A stretch of DNA of 64,000 nt from an uncultured Eubacteriales bacterium (GTDB taxonomy: Bacteria > Bacillota > Clostridia > Oscillospirales > Oscillospiraceae). Position numbers and translations under genes: made by a program. A model generated the notes under the pieces. That model was not told where the DNA came from. It made no database searches and saw nothing but the letters and a program-made list of their open reading frames with translations. The stretch lies in NCBI GenBank assembly GCA_900544765.1, contig UQWI01000002.1, positions 62,001 to 126,000 of the forward strand. Reading direction: 5' to 3'. Shown here piece after piece: positions 41,051 through 49,119 of this stretch (within the stretch, counting starts at the first letter, position 1; every line of letters starts with the position of its first letter).

Positions 41051-41584
41051 ATGGATACAAAAGAAATCATACGCGAGCTGGTTACGGCCGTGGCGTACAT
41101 CGTGATTGGCGTGCTGCTCGCGCTCAACCCGGACATGAGCGCGACGCTCATATGCTCCGGCATAGGCATATGCGCGCTCGCCTACGGCGCGTTCACGCTG
41201 CTGATGTATTTCCTGCGCAGCAGGGACGTGGACTCTTCCCGCCTGAACCTGCCGATAGGCATAGCCTTCGCGGCACTGGGTGTTTTCTGCCTGATAGCTC
41301 CGACCGTAGTGCTGTCCATAATACCGCTGCTCTTCGGCGTAGTGCTGCTGATTGACGGCGCCGGGAAGCTGGGCCGCGCCCTGGAGCTCAGGCGCAGCGG
41401 CTTCAACGGCTGGGGGCTGATTGCCTGCGTTGCGGCGATTATTATGATCTTCGGCGTAATGCTGGTGACCAGGCCGTTCGTGGCGGTGAACAGCATTATG
41501 ATAATGTTCGGCGCGCTGCTCATTGCGGACGGGCTCATAGACGTGTACTTCATCTTCAGGGTGTACCGCGCCTGGAAAAAGTGA
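41051..41584 (+). CDS. HdeD-family (DUF308) membrane protein
   Basis: A 177-residue protein with six transmembrane helices arranged as three DUF308 repeats, for example VAYIVIGVLLALNPDMSAT, IGIAFAALGVFCLIAP and CVAAIIMIFGVMLVTRP. HdeD of E. coli is linked to acid resistance, but most DUF308 proteins are uncharacterised. GGAGG precedes the ATG by five bases. Confidence 0.85.
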   Translation: MDTKEIIRELVTAVAYIVIGVLLALNPDMSATLICSGIGICALAYGAFTLLMYFLRSRDVDSSRLNLPIGIAFAALGVFCLIAPTVVLSIIPLLFGVVLLIDGAGKLGRALELRRSGFNGWGLIACVAAIIMIFGVMLVTRPFVAVNSIMIMFGALLIADGLIDVYFIFRVYRAWKK

Positions 41585-41585
41585 G

Positions 41586-41617
41586 GCTGGCGGCCCTTCG
41601 GGGCCGCAGCTTTTTTA
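41586..41617. terminator. Terminator between HdeD and S24-like genes
   Basis: GCTG-CGGCCC, a TTCG loop and GGGCCG-CAGC are followed by TTTTTT. Confidence 0.9.
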
Positions 41618-41956
41618 TCTCTCCGGCAGGGGTATGGGGCCAAGGTTCACGACATGGCCTATGAGGTAGGCCGAGGGCAGGGCACCGGCGGGTATCATCA
41701 TGTCCAGACGGCGCAGGGCGCGGTTGAGCGTGAGAAAGTGAGAGTTCCCGGCCCAGTCCTCGCAGTATTGGCGTATAAACACGCCGCGCGAGAGCATAAA
41801 AAGCCCCACGTCGCCGTCGTAGAGCGCCCCGCCGCGGCTTATGTAGGCGAGGCCGCCCCGCTCAATATACGGCGAGCATTCGTCGTCGTTCACACCGATG
41901 GCGAAGTCGGCCCGGACGCCGCGCGGCAGCTCGCAAATTATCTCGAACGGAAGCAT
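41615..41956 (-). CDS. S24/LexA-like peptidase-fold protein, probably inactive
   Basis: A 113-residue protein with the beta-fold of the LexA/UmuD C-terminal domain but no DNA-binding domain. The order DFAIGVNDDECSPYIERGG, YISRGGALYDGDVGLFML, VFIRQYCED and LTLNRA parallels the S24 core. At the usual GDSM site the serine is not in place (DDEC), and the usual catalytic Lys is Arg (FIRQY), so self-cleavage is unlikely. GAGG lies eight bases before ATG 41956. The role is unknown. Confidence 0.55.
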   Translation of the reverse strand: MLPFEIICELPRGVRADFAIGVNDDECSPYIERGGLAYISRGGALYDGDVGLFMLSRGVFIRQYCEDWAGNSHFLTLNRALRRLDMMIPAGALPSAYLIGHVVNLGPIPLPER

Positions 41957-42068
41957 TTTGAACACCTCGAAAAGATGATATCATCCGGCGGCGGCGCTCG
42001 TCAATCCTATTGCGAAAATGTGCCGGACGGTGTAAAATGAGCGTACAAATTGCATGGAGGTGCAAGTT

Positions 42069-42590
42069 ATGAACACAGCTTATGAGAGCTTGCTGACGCG
42101 CCGCAGCGTACGCAAGTATAAACCGGAACAGATAACGGACGCGGAACTCGAAGCCGTGCTGAAGGCCGGCACCTACGCGCCGACCGCCATGGGCAAGCAG
42201 TCCCCTCTGATAATCGCCGTACAGGACGAGGCCGACCTAAAGCGCCTGAGCGCGCTCAACGCCCAGATAATGGGCACGAAGAGCGACCCCTTCTACGGCG
42301 CGCCGACGGCCGTGCTTGTGCTGGCGCAGTCCGGAAACCGCAACGGCGTACAGGACGCCTCCCTTGTCCTGGGCAACATGTTCAACGCCGCCCACGCGCT
42401 GGGGCTCGGCTCCTGCTGGATCAACCGCGCGAAAGAGACCTTCGACCTGCCCGAGGGCCGTGAGCTCCTGCACAAATGGGGCGTCGAGGGCGACTGGGAA
42501 GGAGTAGGCTACTGCATCCTGGGCTATCCCGACGGCGAAGCGCCCGCACCTGCGGTGCGCAAAGAGGGATACGTCAAAATCATAAAATGA
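42069..42590 (+). CDS. Nitroreductase-family flavoprotein
   Basis: A 173-residue FMN-dependent oxidoreductase. LLTRRSVRKYKPEQITDAEL at the N-terminus is the FMN-phosphate site, followed by APTAMGKQSPLIIAV, a GAPTAVLVLAQ strand and the LGLGSCWINRAKE loop, with YCILGYPDGE at the end. The natural substrate (nitro compound, quinone or enone) is unknown. GGAGG lies ahead of the ATG. It is monocistronic. Confidence 0.88.
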   Translation: MNTAYESLLTRRSVRKYKPEQITDAELEAVLKAGTYAPTAMGKQSPLIIAVQDEADLKRLSALNAQIMGTKSDPFYGAPTAVLVLAQSGNRNGVQDASLVLGNMFNAAHALGLGSCWINRAKETFDLPEGRELLHKWGVEGDWEGVGYCILGYPDGEAPAPAVRKEGYVKIIK

Positions 42591-42592
42591 GT

Positions 42593-42627
42593 AAAAAGGC
42601 CGGCGGCGCTGCCCGCCGGCCTTTTTA
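42593..42627. terminator. Bidirectional terminator after the nitroreductase
   Basis: AAAAAGGCCGGCGG and CCGCCGGCCTTTTT form a perfect 14-bp stem around a six-base loop. Confidence 0.93.
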
Positions 42628-44583
42628 TTTAACGGCGTACAGGCGGCACTCGGGGTTTTCAAACACGCATTCGAGATTTGCCGCAAACCACTCCTCGTCG
42701 ATGTCGTAGCTGCCGCGCTCGTAGGAGCTGATGAGGACGTAGTCCACCGAGTAGGCCGCCGAGACCCGCTTGAAGTTCGATTCAGGCTGCTCGTAGGCTA
42801 AGGTCAGGTCGAGCTCGCGCGTGGAGTAATCCAGGCCGTGGTAGTAGAGGAAGCTCGGCGAGCCGCAGACTATGCTCCTGCCTGTGAGCATGGCCACGGC
42901 ATTGTTGTGGTTGGTGGCCGTCATGAACACCGCGTCGGCGGGCGTGTTTGTGTTTATATACTCTGCGAGCTCAACCTGCTCTGCGCCGACCACCTGATAG
43001 CCGCTCTCCACAAACCCTGACAGGCCCAGGTGATCGCCGGAGACATACTCGCGCGCAAGCGTGAGCGCTCCGGAGGTGAACACCGCGAAGGCGCAGATAA
43101 ATGCCAGCGCTGCATTAGATAAGCGCCTCGGCTTGTCCGCGCCGGAGCTCAGCCGGTCCCATATGCCGCAGGCGTATTCGGAGACCAGGCCGCAGCTGAG
43201 CGCGAACCAGACGAACAGCAGCTTGTTGTTGTCATATGTGTTCGGCTGAAAGACCACAAATTCACTTATGGCCCACAGCAGCAATGCCCCGCCGTAGAAG
43301 AGCTTGCTCTCGCGGCGTGCGCAGATGAAGGCGGGGAGCAGCAGGATAAATATCAGGCCCAGGTTTTTTATATAGAACCAGAGCCAGGAGTCGAGCTCGT
43401 TGGCCCAGTTCCAGTGCAGGCGCAGGAACCCGCCGCTCCCGGCCTGGCGGAAGGTGAAGGCCACGAGCTGCGGCGCGGCTATGATTACCGCGAGCAGGCC
43501 GTATCCGGCGAAGGAGAGCAGGCGCCGCCGCCAACCCGGCTCCGGGCGGCGGAACTGGCGCGCATATTCGGCGCAGAGCAGGAAGAGGGATATGACGCCG
43601 AGGGCCAGGAAACTGTGCGTGTGTACGAGCGGCATGCAGCCGGCCAGCGCCCCCAGCGGAAGGAAGAGCCGCGTTTCGCGCCCTATAGACGCGCGGTAGA
43701 GCAGCGCGAGCGCCGGGAAGAGCAGCGCCCAGCCGAAGAGAGTAGCCCGCTGCGGCACAAGCATGTCCGCAATAGGGTTCACCCAGCGCAGGCCCAGAGA
43801 GGTCTGATTGGTCGGCGTCTCGTAGAAGCCGTGCATGAGCTCGCTCCAGTTCTCCGCGCCGTTCACTTTCCAGAGGTCGAAGAGGTATGCAAAGCCAAAG
43901 CCGCCGCCGATGAAGAAGAGGTACGTTGCCAGCACGGAGGCCTTGCCCCGGCCCAGCCAGGTCTCGAAGAGCCAGTACACTCCCACGACCACCGCCGCGG
44001 CGGCGTAGAACATGGGCAGCAGGGCGGAGAAGCGCAGGGAGCAGCCGAGCGTATAGAAAGTTGAGCTCACGCTGTCGCAGAGGAAGGGATATCCGACATC
44101 GGCTCCGGGCATGATTGAATACTCGGGCGGGAAGGTCTGCTGCACGGATATGCTCGTGATGAAACCCAGGTGCATGCACATGTCGCCGAAGGTGCTCTGG
44201 CCGGAGTGGAGCGAGCCGTCCGAGTCGGGCGTTATTATGTGATTGAACATCAGCACCCAGATGAGCAGCACCAGCGGCGCACAGACTGTGACGGCGCGCC
44301 AATCGGGCTTGAAGCGCCCGGGACGGCTGAGCCTTGTCCGGGTGCGGCGGAATAGCGCCGCAAACAGCCCGATAAGGGCGCAAAGCGCGACGGCGAGCAG
44401 CTGGCTCAGTACCGTGAAGCCCAGCACAAACGAAAACAGCGCCGGCAGCCACATAAGCATAGCCAGACCGGCCGCCAGGCCGAGGGCCGTACCGCCTACC
44501 CCGCCTTCAGGCAGGACGCGCCGGGCGACAAGGAAGCCGGATATTATGTAAACTAATATGTAGAGCAGGGCCAGGAATTCCAT
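42625..44583 (-). CDS. Large polytopic membrane protein, glycosyltransferase-like
   Basis: A 652-residue protein with about 14 transmembrane helices and a C-terminal soluble part (about 560-652). The first long outer loop contains HSGQSTFGDMCMHLGFITSI and PGADVGYPFLCD, a D/H-rich arrangement reminiscent of GT-C-fold lipid-linked sugar transferases. The later VFQPNTYDNNKLL loop is also conserved-looking. The C-terminal NTNTPADAVFMTATNHNNAV region is common in such proteins. GGAGGAG precedes the ATG at 44583. Assignment to a precise family is not possible by eye. Confidence 0.6.
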   Translation of the reverse strand: MEFLALLYILVYIISGFLVARRVLPEGGVGGTALGLAAGLAMLMWLPALFSFVLGFTVLSQLLAVALCALIGLFAALFRRTRTRLSRPGRFKPDWRAVTVCAPLVLLIWVLMFNHIITPDSDGSLHSGQSTFGDMCMHLGFITSISVQQTFPPEYSIMPGADVGYPFLCDSVSSTFYTLGCSLRFSALLPMFYAAAAVVVGVYWLFETWLGRGKASVLATYLFFIGGGFGFAYLFDLWKVNGAENWSELMHGFYETPTNQTSLGLRWVNPIADMLVPQRATLFGWALLFPALALLYRASIGRETRLFLPLGALAGCMPLVHTHSFLALGVISLFLLCAEYARQFRRPEPGWRRRLLSFAGYGLLAVIIAAPQLVAFTFRQAGSGGFLRLHWNWANELDSWLWFYIKNLGLIFILLLPAFICARRESKLFYGGALLLWAISEFVVFQPNTYDNNKLLFVWFALSCGLVSEYACGIWDRLSSGADKPRRLSNAALAFICAFAVFTSGALTLAREYVSGDHLGLSGFVESGYQVVGAEQVELAEYINTNTPADAVFMTATNHNNAVAMLTGRSIVCGSPSFLYYHGLDYSTRELDLTLAYEQPESNFKRVSAAYSVDYVLISSYERGSYDIDEEWFAANLECVFENPECRLYAVK

Positions 44584-44667
44584 TTTCTCCTCCGTGAGTT
44601 TTGCGAGAGTGATGGCCGGGAGGCGGCCGGCGCACAGCCCGGGACTGTCCAAGCCCGGCGCGGGCAT

Positions 44668-44696
44668 ATTATATCACAATGCAGCGCGGGCTGAAA
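44668..44696 (-). promoter_or_regulatory. Promoter for the large membrane protein
   Basis: On the minus strand TTTCAG and TATAAT are spaced by 17 bp. The 319-bp gap 44584-44902 also has a GC-rich leader, two direct copies of TATACCGGG (44721 and 44736) and the upstream DNA of the flippase gene, but no gene. Confidence 0.5.
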
Positions 44697-44902
44697 GCAG
44701 ATTGTGAACCGTCCGCTAGATATACCGGGTGAGGGTATACCGGGCGGCCGCTGGGAAACAAAAGCGCTCCGGAATCGTCTCTATTATGCACAAATCAGCG
44801 GCCGTGGCCCTGACAAGCGGCATATTTACTTGATTTTTTCATAATTTTAGTGTAGAGTATGCAGTCGATGCCGCCTGGACTCAGTTAGGAGGAGAGAAGA
44901 AC

Positions 44903-46501
44903 TTGGCCGAACCCAAAAAGCAGAACTATCTCCACGGCGCGGCGATACTGGCCGCCGGCGTCGTCATAATGAAGATACTCGGCGCGATTTACAAGATTCC
45001 GCTGGGCAACATACTTGGCGACGAAGGCTACGCCCACTTCCTCGTGGCCTACAATATATACAGCGTGTTCCTTACCCTGGCCACCGCGGGCCTGCCCGTG
45101 GCGCTCTCGCGCATGATAAGCGAGGCCAACACGATGAACCGCCCGAACCAGGTCAGGCGCATATTTTCGGTGGCCTGGTGGACATTCTTCGTCCTCGGCG
45201 TGGCGTGCACCCTGGCCATGGCCCTCTTCCCGAGCCAGCTCGCCGACTCGCTCAACGACATTGAGGCCTCCAGGAGCATCTTTGTCCTCTCTCCGGCCGT
45301 GCTGCTGGTCTGCCTGACCAGCGCCTACCGCGGCTACTGCCAGGGGCATGAGAACATGACCCCTACCACTGTCGGCCAGGTGCTCGAAGTGCTGGCCAAG
45401 GTCATAGCGGGCCTGGCCCTCGCCTGGTACCTCACCTCCGCCGGATACAGCCTGCCGACGGCTTCCGCCGGAGCCATCTTCGGCGTCACGGTGGGCAGCC
45501 TGGTCGCGCTGGCCTACATGTTTATCTACAAGCGCCGCCGCTACGCCTCCGGCGAGCGCGGCTCCGACGCGCCGGAGAGCCGCGGCAAAGTGCTCCGCAC
45601 CCTGCTGCGCATAGGTATACCCATCACCCTGGGCTCCAGCGTGCTCTCGCTCATCAACCTGGTTGACTCCGGGCTGTGCATGGGCAGGCTGCAGGACGCC
45701 GCCGGCTTCACTTACCAGGAGGCCACGGTGCTCTACGGCGTCTACGGCAAGGCGCAGACGCTCTATAACCTGCCCGCGAGCTTCATAACCCCGCTGACCA
45801 TCTCCGTCGTACCCGCAATCGCGGCCGCAATGGCCCTGCGCCACCGCGGCGACGCGAGCCGCATCGCTGAGAACTCGATGCGCATCGCCGCCGTCATCGC
45901 CCTGCCCATGGGCGTGGGCCTGAGCGTGCTTGCAGACCCTATCATGAACACGGTGTACCCCGACAGCCACGCCTCAGGCGGACTGCTGCTGACCATAATG
46001 GGCATAGCCAGCTTCTTTGTCTGTATGGCGCTGATGATGAACGCCATACTGCAGGCGGGCGGAAACGAAAAGTACCCCATCTACTCCATGCTGGTCGGCG
46101 GTGTGGTCAAGGTCGCGGTGAACTGGGTGTTGGTTGCAAACCCCGACATAAACATCATCGGCGCTCCCATAGGCACGCTGAGCTGCTATGTGGTTATGTG
46201 TGTAATGAACTACATCTTCATGTGCCGCCGTCTGCCGGAGCGGCCCTCCCTGGGCCGTATACTGCTGCGCCCGGCCATCGCCTGCGCGGCGATGGGGCTC
46301 AGCGCCTGGGCCGTCTACGGCCTTTGCTACCGCTTCCTCGGCGAGGGCGGGCTGCATATGGCCATAGCTATGGTCGCTGCCATCGGCGTCGCCGTAGTCG
46401 TGTACTTCGTGCTGGTCGTGGCCCTGCGCGCCATCACCTACGAGGACATGAAGCTCATACCCAAGGGAGAAAAGCTCGCGCGCATTCTGCACATTCGATA
46501 A
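44903..46501 (+). CDS. SpoVB/MurJ-like polysaccharide flippase
   Basis: A 532-residue MOP-superfamily protein with about 14 helices. The opening HGAAILAAGVVIMKILGAIY, IPLGNILGDEGYAHFLVAYN and TAGLPVALSRMISEA are characteristic of the SpoVB/YkvU/YabM group of lipid II or polysaccharide flippases of spore formers. The TTG start has AGGAGG nine bases upstream. It is followed by mazG and hup, an order common in Clostridia near sporulation loci. Confidence 0.88.
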   Translation: MAEPKKQNYLHGAAILAAGVVIMKILGAIYKIPLGNILGDEGYAHFLVAYNIYSVFLTLATAGLPVALSRMISEANTMNRPNQVRRIFSVAWWTFFVLGVACTLAMALFPSQLADSLNDIEASRSIFVLSPAVLLVCLTSAYRGYCQGHENMTPTTVGQVLEVLAKVIAGLALAWYLTSAGYSLPTASAGAIFGVTVGSLVALAYMFIYKRRRYASGERGSDAPESRGKVLRTLLRIGIPITLGSSVLSLINLVDSGLCMGRLQDAAGFTYQEATVLYGVYGKAQTLYNLPASFITPLTISVVPAIAAAMALRHRGDASRIAENSMRIAAVIALPMGVGLSVLADPIMNTVYPDSHASGGLLLTIMGIASFFVCMALMMNAILQAGGNEKYPIYSMLVGGVVKVAVNWVLVANPDINIIGAPIGTLSCYVVMCVMNYIFMCRRLPERPSLGRILLRPAIACAAMGLSAWAVYGLCYRFLGEGGLHMAIAMVAAIGVAVVVYFVLVVALRAITYEDMKLIPKGEKLARILHIR

Positions 46502-46513
46502 GGAGTGGGATAT

Positions 46514-47344
46514 ATGGTAGACTGGACCTACAAGGACAAGTACGACCTGAATGACTTTATTCACATCATAGACGTGCTGCGTTCCCCCGGCGGCTGCCCC
46601 TGGGATATCAAGCAGACGCACGAGAGCCTCAAGCGCAATGCCGTCGAAGAGGCCTACGAGGTCTGCGACGCCATAGACGAGGGCAGCATGGAGCACCTGC
46701 GCGAAGAGCTGGGCGACCTGCTGATGCAGGTTATCTTCCACGCGAGCATCGAGAAGGAGCGCGGCGGCTTCGACCTTGACGACGTTTCCGACGAGGCCGT
46801 CAAAAAGCTTGTCCACCGCCACCCGCACGTCTTTGCCGACGTGAAGGCGGACACGCCCGACGAGGTGCTCGCCAACTGGGACGCCATAAAGCGCGCCGAC
46901 CGCGGCCAGCAGAGCGTTGCCAGCGCCATGGACGGCATACCGCGCGGCCTGCCCGGCCTGATGCGCTCCGAGAAGATACAGAACAAGGCCGCGAAGGTCG
47001 GCTTTGACTGGCCGGAGGTCTCCGGCGCTATGGATAAGCTCCGCGAAGAGGTCGGGGAGCTGCAGGAGGGTATAGACGCCGGGGATATTGAGAATATTAA
47101 GGAAGAACTCGGCGACGTGCTCTTCTCCGCAGTAAACGTCGCCCGCTTCTACAAGCTCGACAGCGAGGAGCTTATGCACTCGGCCTGCGCCAAGTTTATC
47201 CGCCGCTTCAAATACCTCGAGGAGCACGCAGCGGAAAAGGGCATGCGGCTTGAGGACATGTCCCTCGGCCAGATGGAGGAGATATATCAGCAGGGCCGCC
47301 GCGACCTGGAGGGCAAGGAGCCCGTCCCGGTGCAGTTTGACTGA
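46514..47344 (+). CDS. mazG: Nucleoside triphosphate pyrophosphohydrolase
   Basis: A 276-residue house-cleaning NTPase with two MazG domains: residues 15-120 (CPWDIKQTHESLKRNAVEEA, EELGDLLMQVIFHA) and about 165-250 (KLREEVGELQEGI, EELGDVLFSAVNVAR). Each has the EExxE and ExxD metal motif. It hydrolyses NTPs to NMP and pyrophosphate. ATG 46514 is spaced eight bases from AGGAG, directly after the flippase stop. Confidence 0.95.
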   Translation: MVDWTYKDKYDLNDFIHIIDVLRSPGGCPWDIKQTHESLKRNAVEEAYEVCDAIDEGSMEHLREELGDLLMQVIFHASIEKERGGFDLDDVSDEAVKKLVHRHPHVFADVKADTPDEVLANWDAIKRADRGQQSVASAMDGIPRGLPGLMRSEKIQNKAAKVGFDWPEVSGAMDKLREEVGELQEGIDAGDIENIKEELGDVLFSAVNVARFYKLDSEELMHSACAKFIRRFKYLEEHAAEKGMRLEDMSLGQMEEIYQQGRRDLEGKEPVPVQFD

Positions 47345-47412
47345 TGAGTTATCCGCTTGCCTGCGGGTTTCACATACATTATAATTTATCAGAAAATCCA
47401 GGAGGAATACCA

Positions 47413-47688
47413 ATGAACAAGGCTGAACTCATAGCCGCTGTTGCGGAAAAGTCCGGAATCAGCAAAAAGGACGCCGAAAAGGCCGTCACCGCCACCTTTG
47501 ACGCCATCACCGAGGAACTCGTCGCCGGCGGCAAGGTCGCCCTCGTGGGCTTCGGCAGCTTCGATGTAAAGACCCGCGCCGAGCGCGTCGGCCGCAATCC
47601 CCGCACCCGCGAGGAGATAACCATCCCCGCTTCCCGCACCCCGCAGTTCAAGGCCGGCAAGGCCCTCAAGGACGCCGTTGCGAAATAA
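47413..47688 (+). CDS. hup: HU-family DNA-binding protein
   Basis: A 91-residue histone-like protein with the standard opening MNKAELIAAVAEKSGISKKD, the GFGSFDVKTRAERVGRNPRT arm segment (Arg/Pro at the intercalating tip) and a C-terminal FKAGKALKDAV helix. GGAGG precedes the ATG. It lies downstream of mazG and ends at a terminator. Confidence 0.96.
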   Translation: MNKAELIAAVAEKSGISKKDAEKAVTATFDAITEELVAGGKVALVGFGSFDVKTRAERVGRNPRTREEITIPASRTPQFKAGKALKDAVAK

Positions 47689-47701
47689 ACAATGCCCCTG
47701 G

Positions 47702-47729
47702 AAAAAGGCCGCCGCAAGGCGGCCTTTTT
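47702..47729 (+). terminator. Terminator after hup
   Basis: AAAAAGGCCGCC, a GCAA loop and GGCGGCCTTTTT form a perfect stem. Confidence 0.95.
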
Positions 47730-47752
47730 GCCGCCGGGCGCGCTATCAGCTC

Positions 47753-47781
47753 TTGACAAGCCCTGTGCGCTCTGATATAAT
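47753..47781 (+). promoter_or_regulatory. Pyrimidine operon promoter
   Basis: TTGACA and TATAAT with exactly 17 bp between them, immediately after the hup terminator. Confidence 0.88.
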
Positions 47782-47791
47782 ACGTCGAAAT

Positions 47792-47828
47792 GAGCCCGCG
47801 ACGACGGGCTTTTAGTGCGCTTAGGCTC
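47792..47828 (+). promoter_or_regulatory. Attenuator-like leader of the pyrimidine operon
   Basis: AGCCCG and CGGGCT form a hairpin (47793-47810) followed by TTTTAG. The left arm GAGCC (47792-47796) can instead pair with GGCTC at 47824-47828, so the two folds exclude each other. No PyrR-binding consensus is visible. Confidence 0.45.
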
Positions 47829-47853
47829 GTGAAGATTTGAAAGGAGGGCCAAT

Positions 47854-49119
47854 ATGGACGATATGCTCATCAAGGGCTGCAATGTGTTCATTGACGGGCG
47901 TTTTGTTCCCTCCGACGTGGAGGTCCAGGGCGGTATTGTTTCCCGAGTTGAGCCCGCTGTCGTTCCCAATAGCGGGGTTCCTGTTTTTAATTATAGTGGT
48001 ATTGTTGTTCCCGGTCTTGTTGATGTTCATGTTCATCTTCGAGAGCCGGGCTTTTCTTTTAAAGAGACAATGGAGACAGGCACGGCCGCTGCCGCCAGAG
48101 GCGGTTACACCGCCGTCTGCGCCATGCCGAATCTGAACCCCGTGCCTGACAGCGCGGAGCACCTCGCTGTTGAGCTCGAGGCCATACGCCGGGGGGCAAA
48201 GGTGCGCGTGTATCCCTACGGCTCGCTGACCGTGGGCGAGCGCGGGCTCGAGATGGCGGACATATCCGCTATGGCGGACGCCGCCGTCGCCTACTCCGAT
48301 GATGGGCGCGGCGTGCAGGACGAGGACATGATGAGGGAGTGCATGCGCGCCGTCGCTGCGACGGGCAAGCTCCTCGCCGCGCACTGCGAGGTGGACTCGC
48401 TCCTGAGGGGGGGATACATTCACGACGGGGCCTATGCCCGCGCTCACGGCCACCGGGGCATCTGCTCCGAGAGCGAGTGGCGGGAGGTGGAGCGGGACAT
48501 ACGTCTCGCCGAGGAGACCAGCTGCGCCTTCCACGTCTGCCACGTCTCTACGAAGGAGTCCGTCCGTCTCGTTAGAGAGGCCAGGGCACGCGGCGTGAAC
48601 GTCACCGCCGAGACCGCCCCGCACTATCTGCTGCTGACGGAGGAGGACCTGCAGGAGGACGGGCGTTTCAAGATGAACCCGCCGCTTAGAGAGCGCGCGG
48701 ACAGGGATGCGCTCATAGAGGGCCTGCTCGACGGCACGATAGGCATGATTGCCACCGACCACGCGCCTCACACCCCGGAGGAGAAATCGCGAGGGCTTGA
48801 AAAGAGCCCTATGGGCGTTGCGGGCTTGGAGTGCGCCTTCCCCGTGCTGTTCACGGGCCTGGTTGAAAAGGGTGTCGTCACGCTTGAAAAGCTAGTAGAG
48901 CTCATGAGCTCTGCCCCGGCGAAGCGCTTCGGCATCCCGGGAGGGGAGATAGAGGTGGGAAAACCGGCAAATCTGGCGGTTTTTGATATAGACACGGAGT
49001 ACACGATAGATTCTTCGGAGTTCGCGTCAATGGGCCGGGCCACGCCCTTTGAGGGCTGGAGAGTGCGCGGCAAATGCTTAATGACAGTTTGTGCAGGGAG
49101 GACAGTATGGAGAGCGTAA
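47854..49119 (+). CDS. pyrC: Dihydroorotase
   Basis: A 421-residue class I dihydroorotase that closes carbamoyl-aspartate to dihydroorotate. Zinc ligands are in VDVHVHLREPG (HxH), and AMPNLNPVPDS is a substrate motif. Two further His sites are LAAHCEVDS and CHVSTKESV, and ATDHAPHTPEEK carries the catalytic Asp. GGAGG precedes the ATG at 47854. Codons 42-62 are almost all T-ending, unlike the rest of the gene. It overlaps carA by 13 bases. Confidence 0.95.
   Translation: MDDMLIKGCNVFIDGRFVPSDVEVQGGIVSRVEPAVVPNSGVPVFNYSGIVVPGLVDVHVHLREPGFSFKETMETGTAAAARGGYTAVCAMPNLNPVPDSAEHLAVELEAIRRGAKVRVYPYGSLTVGERGLEMADISAMADAAVAYSDDGRGVQDEDMMRECMRAVAATGKLLAAHCEVDSLLRGGYIHDGAYARAHGHRGICSESEWREVERDIRLAEETSCAFHVCHVSTKESVRLVREARARGVNVTAETAPHYLLLTEEDLQEDGRFKMNPPLRERADRDALIEGLLDGTIGMIATDHAPHTPEEKSRGLEKSPMGVAGLECAFPVLFTGLVEKGVVTLEKLVELMSSAPAKRFGIPGGEIEVGKPANLAVFDIDTEYTIDSSEFASMGRATPFEGWRVRGKCLMTVCAGRTVWRA

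Noticed and set aside
44721..44744. Two direct TATACCGGG copies upstream of the flippase
   Set aside because: Only two 9-bp copies 15 bp apart in a G+C-rich spacer; too little to claim an operator.
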